Shown one piece after another: positions 1 to 8,075 of a stretch of DNA of 39,305 nt; positions within the stretch are counted from its first letter, which is position 1; every line of letters begins with the position of its first letter. The stretch is from the NCBI GenBank assembly GCA_017478205.1, contig JAFVDZ010000054.1:1-39305 (forward strand), given 5' to 3'. The DNA comes from Spirochaetales bacterium (GTDB lineage Bacteria > Spirochaetota > Spirochaetia > Sphaerochaetales > Sphaerochaetaceae). Made by a program: the position numbers and the translations under genes. The notes beneath the pieces were generated by a model that was not told the origin of the DNA, did not search any database, and was given only the letters and a program-made list of their open reading frames with translations.

Positions 1-39
1 AGAATGTATCCAATCCTTGGCATAAGCTACGAGTTCTGA
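1..39 (+). CDS. 3' end of an unknown gene, possibly an outer-membrane beta-barrel
   Basis: Frame 1 is open from the window edge and ends at TGA 37-39, giving a tail that finishes in ...ILGISYEF. A final aromatic residue after alternating hydrophobic residues is the usual C-terminal signature of outer-membrane beta-barrel proteins recognised by BamA, so this may be the end of an outer-membrane protein gene. Only 12 codons are visible, so the call is an inference. The next gene's Shine-Dalgarno begins two bases after the stop, which suggests co-transcription with the following lipoprotein gene. Confidence 0.35.
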   Translation, partial: RMYPILGISYEF

Positions 40-54
40 TAGGAGGGAAAGAAT

Positions 55-466
55 ATGAAGAAGATTATTTTGTTGGCTCTTGCAGCCCTGCTTATATTTA
101 CTATGGTTTCCTGTGATGGAAATGCTGACTTCCTGCTTTGGAATGAAGAGGAAGAAAAGTATAATACTTGAATTTGGCGATGGTATTTATTATTCGTTTG
201 ATAGTGACACTGAAGTCAAAACATTCAAATGGGTACTGGAAGGTAGTCCTAGCACATTTGAAGGCTTGGTTGGAAAAACAGTAAAATATTACGGTAACAA
301 CGACGAATTAGAATTCGCGATTGCTAAGGGTTCTGGCATCATTTATTTACCAGTCACGGGTTCTTCCTTTTCTTTTGATTTAAAGCTTGGCGATGAATAT
401 GTTGCACCAGAAGATCCTGTAAGTTATGGTTCAACTTACACAGTATCTATAAATTATCAGCCATAA
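55..466 (+). pseudogene. small lipoprotein gene broken by a frameshift
   Basis: An AGGAGG at 41-46 precedes ATG 55. Frame 1 gives a classic lipoprotein signal (MKK, hydrophobic core, lipobox MVSC with Cys about residue 20), then stops at TGA 169-171. The protein continues in frame 2 as an open reading frame of about 100 residues, rich in Tyr, Gly and acidic residues and ending ...TVSINYQP at 466. Removing one A from the A-run at 155-158 would join the frames into a single lipoprotein of about 136 residues. This is a real frameshift mutation, a slippage-prone (phase-variable) site or a sequencing error. The mature part is not a family I recognise. The gene lies between a possible beta-barrel gene and a CotH lipoprotein, so an envelope role is plausible. 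Confidence 0.65.
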
Positions 467-491
467 CCGTTATTTTATCGAAGCACAATTT

Positions 492-517
492 ACGGCTGGA
501 GCGTTTGTTCCAGCCGT
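492..517 (+). terminator. hairpin between the broken lipoprotein gene and the CotH gene
   Basis: A perfect 9-bp stem (ACGGCTGGA at 492-500, TCCAGCCGT at 509-517) with an 8-nt loop lies 26 nt after the preceding stop and 12 nt before the CotH start. There is no strong T-run after it (TATTGCAATATT), so it may attenuate, terminate weakly or restrict translation of the next gene, which has no clear Shine-Dalgarno. Confidence 0.45.
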
Positions 518-529
518 TATTGCAATATT

Positions 530-1960
530 ATGAGAAAGCTTTTATCTGGTTTTGTTCTTTTGTTGATTTTTTGTTCCTGTTCTCAGGATTCCCCTGTACA
601 GAGCAGTGAAATCTCTCTTATTGCTAATCCTTCTGTGTGGTCTTTCCTTTCTAACGGAGAGAAAGCTCTGCTAAGCATTCAAGTATCAGAAGGTATTGAT
701 ACATTTGACTCTGCCCAATGGTATGAGAGTAACGAGGAAGGTGAACTTGTAGCCCTTATAGAAGGTGCCAATACTCTTGAATATGAAGTAGAAGCATTTG
801 ATGATAAAGATATCAAGTATTTTGTCTGTCAAGTCAAGAAAGATGGTATAACAGAAACAAGCAAAATCTTCGCAGTTGCACATACAGGTCTTCCTGTTGT
901 TAGCATAACTACAGATGGTTCTGAAATTAATAAAAAAGACTGGCTTGATGATACCCAGATCGATATCAATGGATCTCCTTTGGCTGGAAGCATAAAGGGT
1001 AGAGGTAATTCTTCATGGAGATTTCCAAAGAAAAGTTTTTCGCTGAAGCTTAGCGAGAAGTCTTTTGTTCTAGAAATGCTTTCCCATAAGCGCTGGGTCC
1101 TGATTTCAAATATCAGAGATAGCTCTCTGCTTCGAAATTATTTTGCTGCTTATCTTGGAAACAAAGTGTTTACGGGAAAAGGATGGAACCCTTCTTTCAA
1201 GTTTGTCGACCTTGTCATGAACGGTGAATATTGGGGCAACTACATCATCGGTGAGCAGATAAAGATAGATGAGAACAGAGTCAATATTCAAGACATCGAA
1301 AAGAAAGGCATAGGCAAAGGAGGCTTCATTGTTGAAGTCAATTTCTGGAGGGATGAAGACTTCAATTTTGTAACAGAAAGAAATGTAATTTTCAGTTTGA
1401 AAGATCCTGATAAGGTTTCTTCTGATATACAGGAATATGTAAAAGAAACAATTCAAAATGCAGAAAATATCTTGTTCAGTGATGATTTTGCAGATCCAGA
1501 TAACGGTTATGCCAACGTTTTTGATGTTGGTTCCGTCGTGGATTGGTACCTTGTAAATGAAATAACAGCAAACCTGGATGCAGCCTTCCAGTCATCTGTC
1601 TATATGTATTATGACAATAAAGATGGAAAGATTCACATGGGACCAAATTGGGATTTTGACCTCTCGAGTGGCAACAGTCAAACTGAAGCTAATAATTGGC
1701 ATATCAAAAACTCTATTTGGATGCAGAGATTCTTCCAGGATGAAAACTTCGAGGACAAGGTGAAGGAAAGATATAAGCAAGTTAGAGACAGTCTGTATGA
1801 AGCTGTCAATGGGATTAAAACTGTTGCCGAAACTATTTCTGTTTCTGCATCCCTTGATTACTCCCGTTGGGAGATAGATAAGGATTACAAGGCACAGGTT
1901 GATGAACTTGTCAACTGGCTTAGAAATAGACTTGATTTTCTAGATGAGCAATGGCTGTAG
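530..1960 (+). CDS. CotH-family protein kinase-like lipoprotein with N-terminal Ig-like domain
   Basis: This 476-residue protein has a lipoprotein signal (lipobox ...FCSC, lipidated Cys about 17). An Ig-like beta domain (about 25-118) precedes a CotH domain (about 122-476). CotH hallmarks are visible: GRGNSSW with PKKSFSLKL (157-174), NGEYWGNYIIGEQIKID (231-247) and the metal-binding GPNWDFD motif (371-377; Asp375/Asp377). CotH is an atypical secreted protein kinase first described for Bacillus spore coats; here the predicted location is the periplasmic or surface face of a membrane. The ATG has no obvious Shine-Dalgarno, and a stem-loop sits just upstream. The gene ends 3 bp from the convergent MATE gene, with no terminator between them. 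The family call is firm; the substrate is unknown. Confidence 0.85.
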   Translation: MRKLLSGFVLLLIFCSCSQDSPVQSSEISLIANPSVWSFLSNGEKALLSIQVSEGIDTFDSAQWYESNEEGELVALIEGANTLEYEVEAFDDKDIKYFVCQVKKDGITETSKIFAVAHTGLPVVSITTDGSEINKKDWLDDTQIDINGSPLAGSIKGRGNSSWRFPKKSFSLKLSEKSFVLEMLSHKRWVLISNIRDSSLLRNYFAAYLGNKVFTGKGWNPSFKFVDLVMNGEYWGNYIIGEQIKIDENRVNIQDIEKKGIGKGGFIVEVNFWRDEDFNFVTERNVIFSLKDPDKVSSDIQEYVKETIQNAENILFSDDFADPDNGYANVFDVGSVVDWYLVNEITANLDAAFQSSVYMYYDNKDGKIHMGPNWDFDLSSGNSQTEANNWHIKNSIWMQRFFQDENFEDKVKERYKQVRDSLYEAVNGIKTVAETISVSASLDYSRWEIDKDYKAQVDELVNWLRNRLDFLDEQWL

Positions 1961-1963
1961 GAA

Positions 1964-3340
1964 TCAAGCAAGATGTTTTCTTTTAAGCTGTACTATCTCG
2001 TATGCAACAAGGAATGTAGAAAGGATACCTGAAAGCATGTGGGAGATCATCATCATGACACCTGGAATCTCATCTCCTAGATTTGTAAACTTCTCAAGGA
2101 TCATGAGGACAGGTATCCTGAAAAGGAACATCCTGCACAGCCCATTGAAAAGCGCAAGCTTTGTCTTTCCTATACCTACGAGAAAACCAACATTGGAGCT
2201 GTTTATTACAAGCAGAACTCCTCCTATGAGGTCATAGAGGAAAACACTCCTTATCATAAGCTCGAACTCTCTATCCACACCTCCTCTTGCTGTTGCAAAG
2301 ATGTGGATGAGAGGGGATGAGAATAGCAGCAGAAGAAGAGAGATTATAACATTGGCAATAGAGACAATTATAGTCGTAAGGAAGTAGGCCTTGATGGCTC
2401 TGTCATACCTTCCTGCTCCAATATTCTGGCTTATTATCGCACTTTCGCTATCAGAGAAGCCTCCCTGGAAGTTATTGGATATTCCCGTGAGGTTGTTTGA
2501 AATACCCAAAGCTCCAACCATGGCAGAGCCGTAGTAGATTATCATGGAGTTTACAAGTGCCTTGCCCATCGAAAAGGAAGCCTTCTCGATAGCAAGTGGG
2601 TATGAAATGTTTATGAGTTTTCCAATCTTCTTTCTGTCAAACTTCAAGAGATTGATGTCGATCGAGAAGTGACTCTTCTTGTCTGTGATGCAGAAGATTG
2701 CAAAGAAGAAGATGAAGAGATATGAAAGCAATGAGGCTAGTGCAATCATGATGATATCAGCATCCATTCCATAGATGAAAATAGCAGTCAAGCCAAGCTT
2801 CAATATCATCGAAAGGATATTTAGGACCATTATCTTCCTGGTATTTCCTCTTGTCTTCTCTATGCTGACAAATAGCTGGTTGTAGAAGTTTAGACAGGTT
2901 GCGACCAAAAGAAGTGAAAAGTATTTTGAACCCTCTGCTATGAACTCCTCTGGAGTCCTTATGAGTCTCAATATTGCAGGCATGAATGGGATCGAGACAA
3001 GAACGATCAGGCTCAAGAGGGTAAGAAGAAGGATAAGTTGGTTTGTGTAATGCTTTGTCTCCTGATATCTCTGCATTCCAAAGCTTCTGTTGATCTTTAC
3101 CATAGAGCCTGCAATTACACCCTGCGCAACTGTATGGACTATCATCTGAAGCTGGGACATGTAGGCAACAGCTGAGACTGCAACGGTACTGACATGGCTT
3201 GCCATCATCATGTCAAGGATATTGAAGACACTATTGAATAGTGAAAATAATGCTAGAGGGAGACCTACCTCTAGCAGTACATTCAATAACTTGCCACTTG
3301 TTGAATACTCTCTGAACTCTTCTTCTGTTCTCTTCATCAT
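1964..3340 (-). CDS. MATE-family multidrug/toxin exporter
   Basis: A 458-residue polytopic membrane protein with about twelve hydrophobic segments and two pseudo-repeated halves, matching the MATE (NorM/DinF-like) family in size and layout. Family-typical features include the N-terminal helix with PLALFSLFNSVFNILDMMMAS, an AYMSQLQMIVHTVAQGV segment, and a second half beginning around SYPLAIEKASFSMG. MATE proteins expel cationic drugs or metabolites using Na+ or H+ gradients; the substrate cannot be read from sequence. Two adjacent ATGs (3338-3340 and 3335-3337) are possible starts and neither has a strong Shine-Dalgarno. The gene is divergent from rsmI and convergent with the CotH gene. Confidence 0.9.
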   Translation of the reverse strand: MMKRTEEEFREYSTSGKLLNVLLEVGLPLALFSLFNSVFNILDMMMASHVSTVAVSAVAYMSQLQMIVHTVAQGVIAGSMVKINRSFGMQRYQETKHYTNQLILLLTLLSLIVLVSIPFMPAILRLIRTPEEFIAEGSKYFSLLLVATCLNFYNQLFVSIEKTRGNTRKIMVLNILSMILKLGLTAIFIYGMDADIIMIALASLLSYLFIFFFAIFCITDKKSHFSIDINLLKFDRKKIGKLINISYPLAIEKASFSMGKALVNSMIIYYGSAMVGALGISNNLTGISNNFQGGFSDSESAIISQNIGAGRYDRAIKAYFLTTIIVSIANVIISLLLLLFSSPLIHIFATARGGVDREFELMIRSVFLYDLIGGVLLVINSSNVGFLVGIGKTKLALFNGLCRMFLFRIPVLMILEKFTNLGDEIPGVMMMISHMLSGILSTFLVAYEIVQLKRKHLA

Positions 3341-3354
3341 GCGATTATTAAAGT

Positions 3355-3383
3355 CTTATAAAATGATAATGTAAAGAACACAA
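3355..3383 (-). promoter_or_regulatory. candidate promoter of the MATE gene
   Basis: On the minus strand TTGTGT (3378-3383) and TATAAG (3355-3360) are separated by 17 nt. The -10 matches consensus at 5 of 6 positions, the -35 at 3 of 6. It lies 14 nt upstream of the ATG in the 98-bp divergent region shared with rsmI. Confidence 0.4.
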
Positions 3384-3438
3384 GGACAAGTATTTGTCTA
3401 TATAGCTAGAGTTCGAAAGATGAGTTATCCTTACTTTC

Positions 3439-4146
3439 ATGAGCACGCTTTACATGGTGGCAACACCAATTGGTAATTTGGATGATATAACTCTCAGAGC
3501 CCTCAAAATCCTTGAGAGTGTCGATATCATAGCCTGTGAGGATACAAGGCATACTGGACTTCTGCTTTCTCACTACAATCTGAAGAAGAAGACAATTGCA
3601 TGTCATGCACATAATGAAATACAAAGCAGCAAGGGGATAATACAACTGCTTGAGCAGGGCCATGACATTGCCTACTGCTCTGATGCCGGAACCCCAGGCA
3701 TCTCAGACCCGGGCTCTCGGCTTAGCGAGGCTGTAAGGGAAGCAGGCTTTCCAGTTGTCCCGATTCCTGGCTGTTCTGCTGTGATAACTCTCCTTTCTGC
3801 AGCGGGCAATATAGGAAGAACCTTCACATTTGAAGGTTTCCTGAGCCCAAAGAAGGGAAGAAGGACAAAGAGACTTGGTGAACTGATTGACAGAGGTGAA
3901 ACCTTTGTCTTCTATGAGTCGCCTTTCAGAGTTCTCAAGACGCTTGAGGAGATCAAGGAGATTTCTCCTTCATCTCGACTTGCAATCGGAAGAGAGCTGA
4001 CAAAGGCCTTTGAAGAGATAATAGTTGGAAATATATCAACCTGTATCGACAGTCTGAAAAATAGGGATGCGATAAAGGGTGAGTTTGCTATCGCTGTGAC
4101 ATCAAAACTTGATGAGAGAGAAGATGATAACGATAAAGAAGATTGA
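3439..4146 (+). CDS. rsmI: 16S rRNA (cytidine1402-2'-O)-methyltransferase
   Basis: This 235-residue tetrapyrrole-methylase-fold protein carries RsmI hallmarks: LYMVATPIGNLDDITLRA at the N terminus (4-21), EDTRHTG (34-40) and the SAM-pocket GTPGISDPG (84-92). RsmI 2'-O-methylates C1402 of 16S rRNA in the ribosomal decoding centre. It is about 50 residues shorter than the E. coli enzyme at the C terminus, a common variant. It overlaps the next gene, a second RNA methyltransferase, so the two are probably translationally coupled. Confidence 0.92.
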   Translation: MSTLYMVATPIGNLDDITLRALKILESVDIIACEDTRHTGLLLSHYNLKKKTIACHAHNEIQSSKGIIQLLEQGHDIAYCSDAGTPGISDPGSRLSEAVREAGFPVVPIPGCSAVITLLSAAGNIGRTFTFEGFLSPKKGRRTKRLGELIDRGETFVFYESPFRVLKTLEEIKEISPSSRLAIGRELTKAFEEIIVGNISTCIDSLKNRDAIKGEFAIAVTSKLDEREDDNDKED

Positions 4147-4867
4147 AACTCTTAAACCTCGATTGAAAATAAGGAAGGTAGGAGAGCTTATGCACCTTTC
4201 TTATAAAGGTGAAAAGCTTGAAAACGAGTATGTCCGCTCCCTTCTTTCAATCCTTCTTTCTTCAGAACTTGTCAGTGAAAGAGATAAGGAGTTTTTCAGG
4301 AAAGGTTTTGAAAACTACCTTCTGGGAGAAAATCTGGCCGCTGAGGATATCTACTACAGAGTCCTCACGATACTTGGAGAAGAGGTTGCAGATTGGGACT
4401 TTGTTGATACTGAAGGAAAGCTGGATGTGTCAAAGAGAACTGTTCTTCCTCATCGCCTTCTGCTTGATAGAGTGCGCTCTCCTTTCAATATAGGTGCAAT
4501 ATTTCGCTCGGCAGAGAGTCTTGGTGTTGAACACATATATCTTAGAGAGGGGTGTGGAGACATCTCTTCTCCAAGGTGCCTGAGGACAGCGCGTGGCGCC
4601 TTGGATGTTGTTCCACATTCCTTTGTTTCTTCTCTTGATGAGATCGATGGACCATTCTTTGCTCTGGAGCTTGGAGGAAAGAGTCTTCCAGATTTTAATT
4701 TTCCTTCTTCAGGTGTGTGCGTAATAGGAAGTGAAGAAACAGGTGTCTCCCCTGATGCCCTTAGGCTATGTTCAGATAGGGTTTCGATCCCTCAGCTCGG
4801 AGCCAAGGGATCTTTGAATGTTTCAGTTGCAACTGGAATACTCCTCTATTCCTGGAGTATCTCTTAG
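4124..4867 (+). CDS. TrmH/SpoU-family RNA 2'-O-methyltransferase
   Basis: The C-terminal half carries the three SpoU (SPOUT knot) motifs: RSPFNIGAIFRSAESLG, then CVIGSEETGVSP, then IPQLGAKGSLNVSVATGILLY. This predicts SAM-dependent 2'-O-methylation of a tRNA or rRNA ribose; the exact target is not readable. The N-terminal 110 residues are less conserved and probably bind RNA. I chose ATG 4124 because GAGAG lies just upstream; ATG 4112 is an in-frame alternative without a Shine-Dalgarno. Either start overlaps the end of rsmI. The stop overlaps the 3' end of the convergent LonB-like gene by 4 bp. Confidence 0.88.
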   Translation: MITIKKIETLKPRLKIRKVGELMHLSYKGEKLENEYVRSLLSILLSSELVSERDKEFFRKGFENYLLGENLAAEDIYYRVLTILGEEVADWDFVDTEGKLDVSKRTVLPHRLLLDRVRSPFNIGAIFRSAESLGVEHIYLREGCGDISSPRCLRTARGALDVVPHSFVSSLDEIDGPFFALELGGKSLPDFNFPSSGVCVIGSEETGVSPDALRLCSDRVSIPQLGAKGSLNVSVATGILLYSWSIS

Positions 4868-6747
4868 TTTCCCTTTCCTGCTTCGTAGAGTCTTCTGAGT
4901 CTATCTTCGATCTGACGATTGAAGCTTCCAGATGCGAAGTTTCCTTTCCTGTCTCTCTCGGAGGCTTTCATTCCTGTGAGAAGTTCCATACCTTCCTCAA
5001 CATCTGAAAGTGCCCAGATATGGAAATCTCCCCTCTGTATTGCTTCTTCGATCTCTCTTGGGAGTATGAGGGACTTGATATTCGAGCGAGGGATGATTAC
5101 TCCTTGCTTTCCTGTGAGTCCGCAGGTGAGGCAAGTTTTCCAGAAGCCTGTAATCTTTTCGTTGATTCCTCCAACTGGCTGGAGTATTCCCATCTGATTT
5201 ACAGAGCCTGTTACTGCAATATCCTGTCTGACAGGAAGCTCTCCGATTGCAGAAAGCAGTGCATAGAGCTCTGAGGAAGAGGCTGAGTCTCCATCAACTT
5301 CGCTATAGTTCTGTTCAAAGCAGATACCTGCATAGACAGAGAGAGGGAATGAGCGTGCATACATCTTTCTGAGGTAGCCTTCAAGTATCAAGATGCCCTT
5401 GTCGTGGATTTCACCAGAAAGACCTGCTTCGTGCTCGATATTTATTATTCCTTCACTACCAGGTGCTACAGTTGCGCTGATCACAGCTGTTGTTCCGAAA
5501 GAGGCAAGTCCTCTATCCATTACAGCAAGCCCGTTTACGATACCTACCTTGGTTCCTGTTACATTGATGATCAAGTCACCTGAAGCAATTTCATTGTTGA
5601 TCTTCTCTTCTGTGATACTGGTTATATAGTTTCTTGTCTCTATCGCCTTGAGAATATCCTCTCCTGTTATCGTGCCATCTTCTGAGGAGAGGCTAGCTTC
5701 GACCATGAGATCTCCAAGAATCGATAGCTGACATGTGAGTTCCTCTCTAGATTCTGCAAACCAGCTTGAGTATCTCAAGAGCTCGAGAATTGCACTCTTT
5801 TCAAGTGTAAGGTTATTCTTTCTGGCAGCCGAGAGAAGATAATCGACAGTGCCACTGATGTTATCTGCACTTGCCTTCATTATGTAGTCAAACTGAGGTG
5901 AAACCTTGAAAAGGCGCAAGAATTGATCATCTTTCTCTGTCAGATTTTCATATGTGTCGTCAGCACCCAAAAGTATTACTTTTGTATAGAGAGGAATTGG
6001 TTCTGGTCTGATTCTTGCTTCCTTGCCAATTTCTCCCTGCACGTGGGCATCGGTCAGTGCCATGCCTGTTGAATCAAGGTGTCGCTTCAAGGCATCCCAA
6101 AGGCCTTCCTTTGCAAGGATCTCTTCAGCTGTCAGGACAAGAAAGCCACCAGCAGCTCTATGATATGAGCCGATGTGGATTCCCATGTGCCCTGAAGTGC
6201 CATCGTAGTAGCCAAATAGATTTTCAAAGGAAGGGTGGCTTTCTATTATGAATGGTCTTCTCTTTTCACCTCTTCTATCTAGAACCAGATTGACTTCAGA
6301 AAGAGTCTTCGAGTAGGGGAAGGCCATCAGGTGGGCAAGGTAGGTCTTTGCCTCGGGATACTTCTCCATAAGAACTTTGAGATGGCCCTGATAGTTCTCT
6401 TCAGAGAGAAGTGCCATATCACGCTTGAAATCTGAGCCTCTTCCTGCAGGAAGAAGCAGTGTGTATGGGCTTATCGGACTTGCGGGGTTTGCAAGGTATA
6501 GAACATCCTTTACTTTCGTCTCGTCATCTCTAAGTTTTTCACACTCAGTTCTGACTGCTGTGAGCTTTCCTGTACCAAAGTCTCCACTCACGAAAAGGTT
6601 ATAACCTTCTCTGTCGGTCCTGAGACCGACCCTGAGTGCCTGATAGGCCCTGTCCTGGCCTATATTCCCCTTCACAGCAGGAGATTCTGGAATACTTTCC
6701 AGGTCATAGTGGAAGATAATGTCGTTACTCTTCAGCTCTTGAATCAT
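4864..6747 (-). CDS. LonB-like ATP-dependent serine protease (AAA_32 + Lon-protease domain)
   Basis: This 627-residue protein has an N-terminal ATPase region with a P-loop (GDFGTGK, 55-61; the usual Ser/Thr after Lys is replaced by Leu), and a GGFLVL...WDALKRHL segment typical of the YcbZ/LonB branch. Its C-terminal S16 protease domain has a Ser-Lys dyad at Ser488 (in GDSASSS) and Lys531 (in GGINEK). The 43-residue spacing equals that of E. coli Lon (679/722). It lacks the LonA N-terminal substrate-binding domain. A cytoplasmic quality-control role is expected. The start has no Shine-Dalgarno and lies only about 2 nt from the predicted transcription start, so the mRNA may be leaderless. Confidence 0.88.
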   Translation of the reverse strand: MIQELKSNDIIFHYDLESIPESPAVKGNIGQDRAYQALRVGLRTDREGYNLFVSGDFGTGKLTAVRTECEKLRDDETKVKDVLYLANPASPISPYTLLLPAGRGSDFKRDMALLSEENYQGHLKVLMEKYPEAKTYLAHLMAFPYSKTLSEVNLVLDRRGEKRRPFIIESHPSFENLFGYYDGTSGHMGIHIGSYHRAAGGFLVLTAEEILAKEGLWDALKRHLDSTGMALTDAHVQGEIGKEARIRPEPIPLYTKVILLGADDTYENLTEKDDQFLRLFKVSPQFDYIMKASADNISGTVDYLLSAARKNNLTLEKSAILELLRYSSWFAESREELTCQLSILGDLMVEASLSSEDGTITGEDILKAIETRNYITSITEEKINNEIASGDLIINVTGTKVGIVNGLAVMDRGLASFGTTAVISATVAPGSEGIINIEHEAGLSGEIHDKGILILEGYLRKMYARSFPLSVYAGICFEQNYSEVDGDSASSSELYALLSAIGELPVRQDIAVTGSVNQMGILQPVGGINEKITGFWKTCLTCGLTGKQGVIIPRSNIKSLILPREIEEAIQRGDFHIWALSDVEEGMELLTGMKASERDRKGNFASGSFNRQIEDRLRRLYEAGKGN

Positions 6748-6755
6748 ATATGCAA

Positions 6756-6784
6756 AGTCTAAGGAGTGGAAAATTGAGTGTCAA
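6756..6784 (-). promoter_or_regulatory. promoter of the LonB-like gene
   Basis: On the minus strand TTGACA (6779-6784) is followed after exactly 17 nt by TAGACT (6756-6761). The -35 is perfect and the -10 matches 4 of 6. The predicted start of transcription (about 6749) nearly coincides with the ATG at 6747. No heat-shock CIRCE-type repeat is visible. Confidence 0.55.
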
Positions 6785-6801
6785 CGTAATATACTTGCCT
6801 C

Positions 6802-7563
6802 ATGAAACTTAATGACCTTGAAAAAGAACTCTTCAGAAGACTGATGATCGATGAATACCCATTCGATATATCCATGAATGGACTTCAGGTTGCGCCTAAT
6901 GAGGAAAAAGATATCAAGAAGGTGGCAGTTAGCGTAGATGCCTGTCAGGCAACAATAGATGAGGCTGCTGCTAAGGGAGCTGATATGCTCTTTGTCCACC
7001 ATGGTCTTTTCTGGGGCTCTCCTCTTTCTTTGAGAGGCAGCCACCTTGCCAGAGTGAGAAAGCTCATAGAGTCTGATATGGCACTCTTTGCCTGTCATCT
7101 TCCTCTAGATGCCCATCCAGCTCTTGGCAACAATGCACAGATGGCACTTGCTCTCGGGATCAGGGAGTATGACCCATTCTGTAGCTACAAGGGTAAGTAC
7201 ATCGGTTTCAAGGGAAAGCTTCCGATGGCTATGAATACGAGTGAGATTTCATCCCTTTTGGGTTTCTCGACCAATTGGGGCCTTCGAGTGCTTCCCTTTG
7301 GTAAAGAGATGATAGAAAGTGTTGCAATAGTATCTGGTTCAGGAGGCGATGATCTGGATCAGGCAATGAATGCCGATGTTGATTGCTACATCACTGGTGA
7401 AATTGGCCATGTTGCATATCACACATGCCTTGAAGAGAAGTTCAATGTAATTGCAGGTGGTCATTACCAGACTGAAGTCTTCGGTGTAAGAGCAGTTGGA
7501 AGGATGCTTGAAAAGGCACTGGGGATCGAAACCTTCTTTATCGATAGGAGAACTGGACTATGA
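6802..7563 (+). CDS. Nif3/DUF34 family metal-binding protein
   Basis: A 253-residue Nif3-like protein (PF01784), the usual size for the short bacterial form. The di-metal site is visible: FVHHGLFWG (His66/His67), CHLPLDAHP (Asp103) and GGHYQTE (His221, Glu225). The family is often annotated as GTP cyclohydrolase I type 2, but its physiological role is unsettled. It opens a tightly coupled group: its TGA overlaps the ATG of lspA (ATGA at 7560-7563). Confidence 0.9.
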   Translation: MKLNDLEKELFRRLMIDEYPFDISMNGLQVAPNEEKDIKKVAVSVDACQATIDEAAAKGADMLFVHHGLFWGSPLSLRGSHLARVRKLIESDMALFACHLPLDAHPALGNNAQMALALGIREYDPFCSYKGKYIGFKGKLPMAMNTSEISSLLGFSTNWGLRVLPFGKEMIESVAIVSGSGGDDLDQAMNADVDCYITGEIGHVAYHTCLEEKFNVIAGGHYQTEVFGVRAVGRMLEKALGIETFFIDRRTGL

Positions 7564-8075
7564 ATGAGAGAACGAGACCTCTCCTTCTTTCATTGGGAAT
7601 AATTATTCTGGACCAGATCACAAAACAGCTGGTCGTACTCAATATCCCTGAAAACACAATAGGGTTTTCCTGCCTTGGTGATTTTCTCAGGATCATCCAT
7701 GTAAGAAACACAGCAGTAGCCTTTTCTCTTGGAACTGATCTTGATGCAGGCCTCAAGGTTGTGCTTTTTATTCTCTTGCCACTTGCAGTCATGTTCATGT
7801 TGTTCTATGTAATTGTCTCAAAGAAGGATATAGGTAAGTTTACGACAGTTCAAAGATGGTGCCTTGCCGGAATCCTTGGTGGTGGATGTGGAAACCTTAT
7901 CGATAGAATATTCAGAAGCTTCAGAGTTGTCGATTTCATCAGCAACAAGTTCTATGGCCTTCTGGGCTTTGATAGATGGCCAACCTATAATATTGCAGAT
8001 TCTGCAGTTGTTGTTTCTGTCATCATACTTGCTGTTACGATAATTTTCGAAAAGAAGGAGGAATCTAGGGCATGA
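7560..8075 (+). CDS. lspA: prolipoprotein signal peptidase (signal peptidase II)
   Basis: This 171-residue inner-membrane aspartyl protease has four predicted transmembrane helices. It cleaves signal peptides from diacylglyceryl-modified prolipoproteins. The catalytic dyad is Asp125 (in FRVVDFI) and Asp147 (in YNIADS); the conserved LDQITK (17-22), VRNTAVAFS and GGGCGNLIDR motifs are present. It overlaps both neighbours by ATGA junctions, so translation of all three genes is coupled. At least ten predicted lipoproteins in this window are its likely clients. Confidence 0.96.
   Translation: MNERTRPLLLSLGIIILDQITKQLVVLNIPENTIGFSCLGDFLRIIHVRNTAVAFSLGTDLDAGLKVVLFILLPLAVMFMLFYVIVSKKDIGKFTTVQRWCLAGILGGGCGNLIDRIFRSFRVVDFISNKFYGLLGFDRWPTYNIADSAVVVSVIILAVTIIFEKKEESRA

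Noticed and set aside
1958-1966. Missing terminator between the convergent CotH and MATE genes (and between the TrmH-type and LonB-like genes at 4864-4867) as a special regulatory feature.
   Set aside because: Tight convergent packing without hairpins is common in compact genomes.
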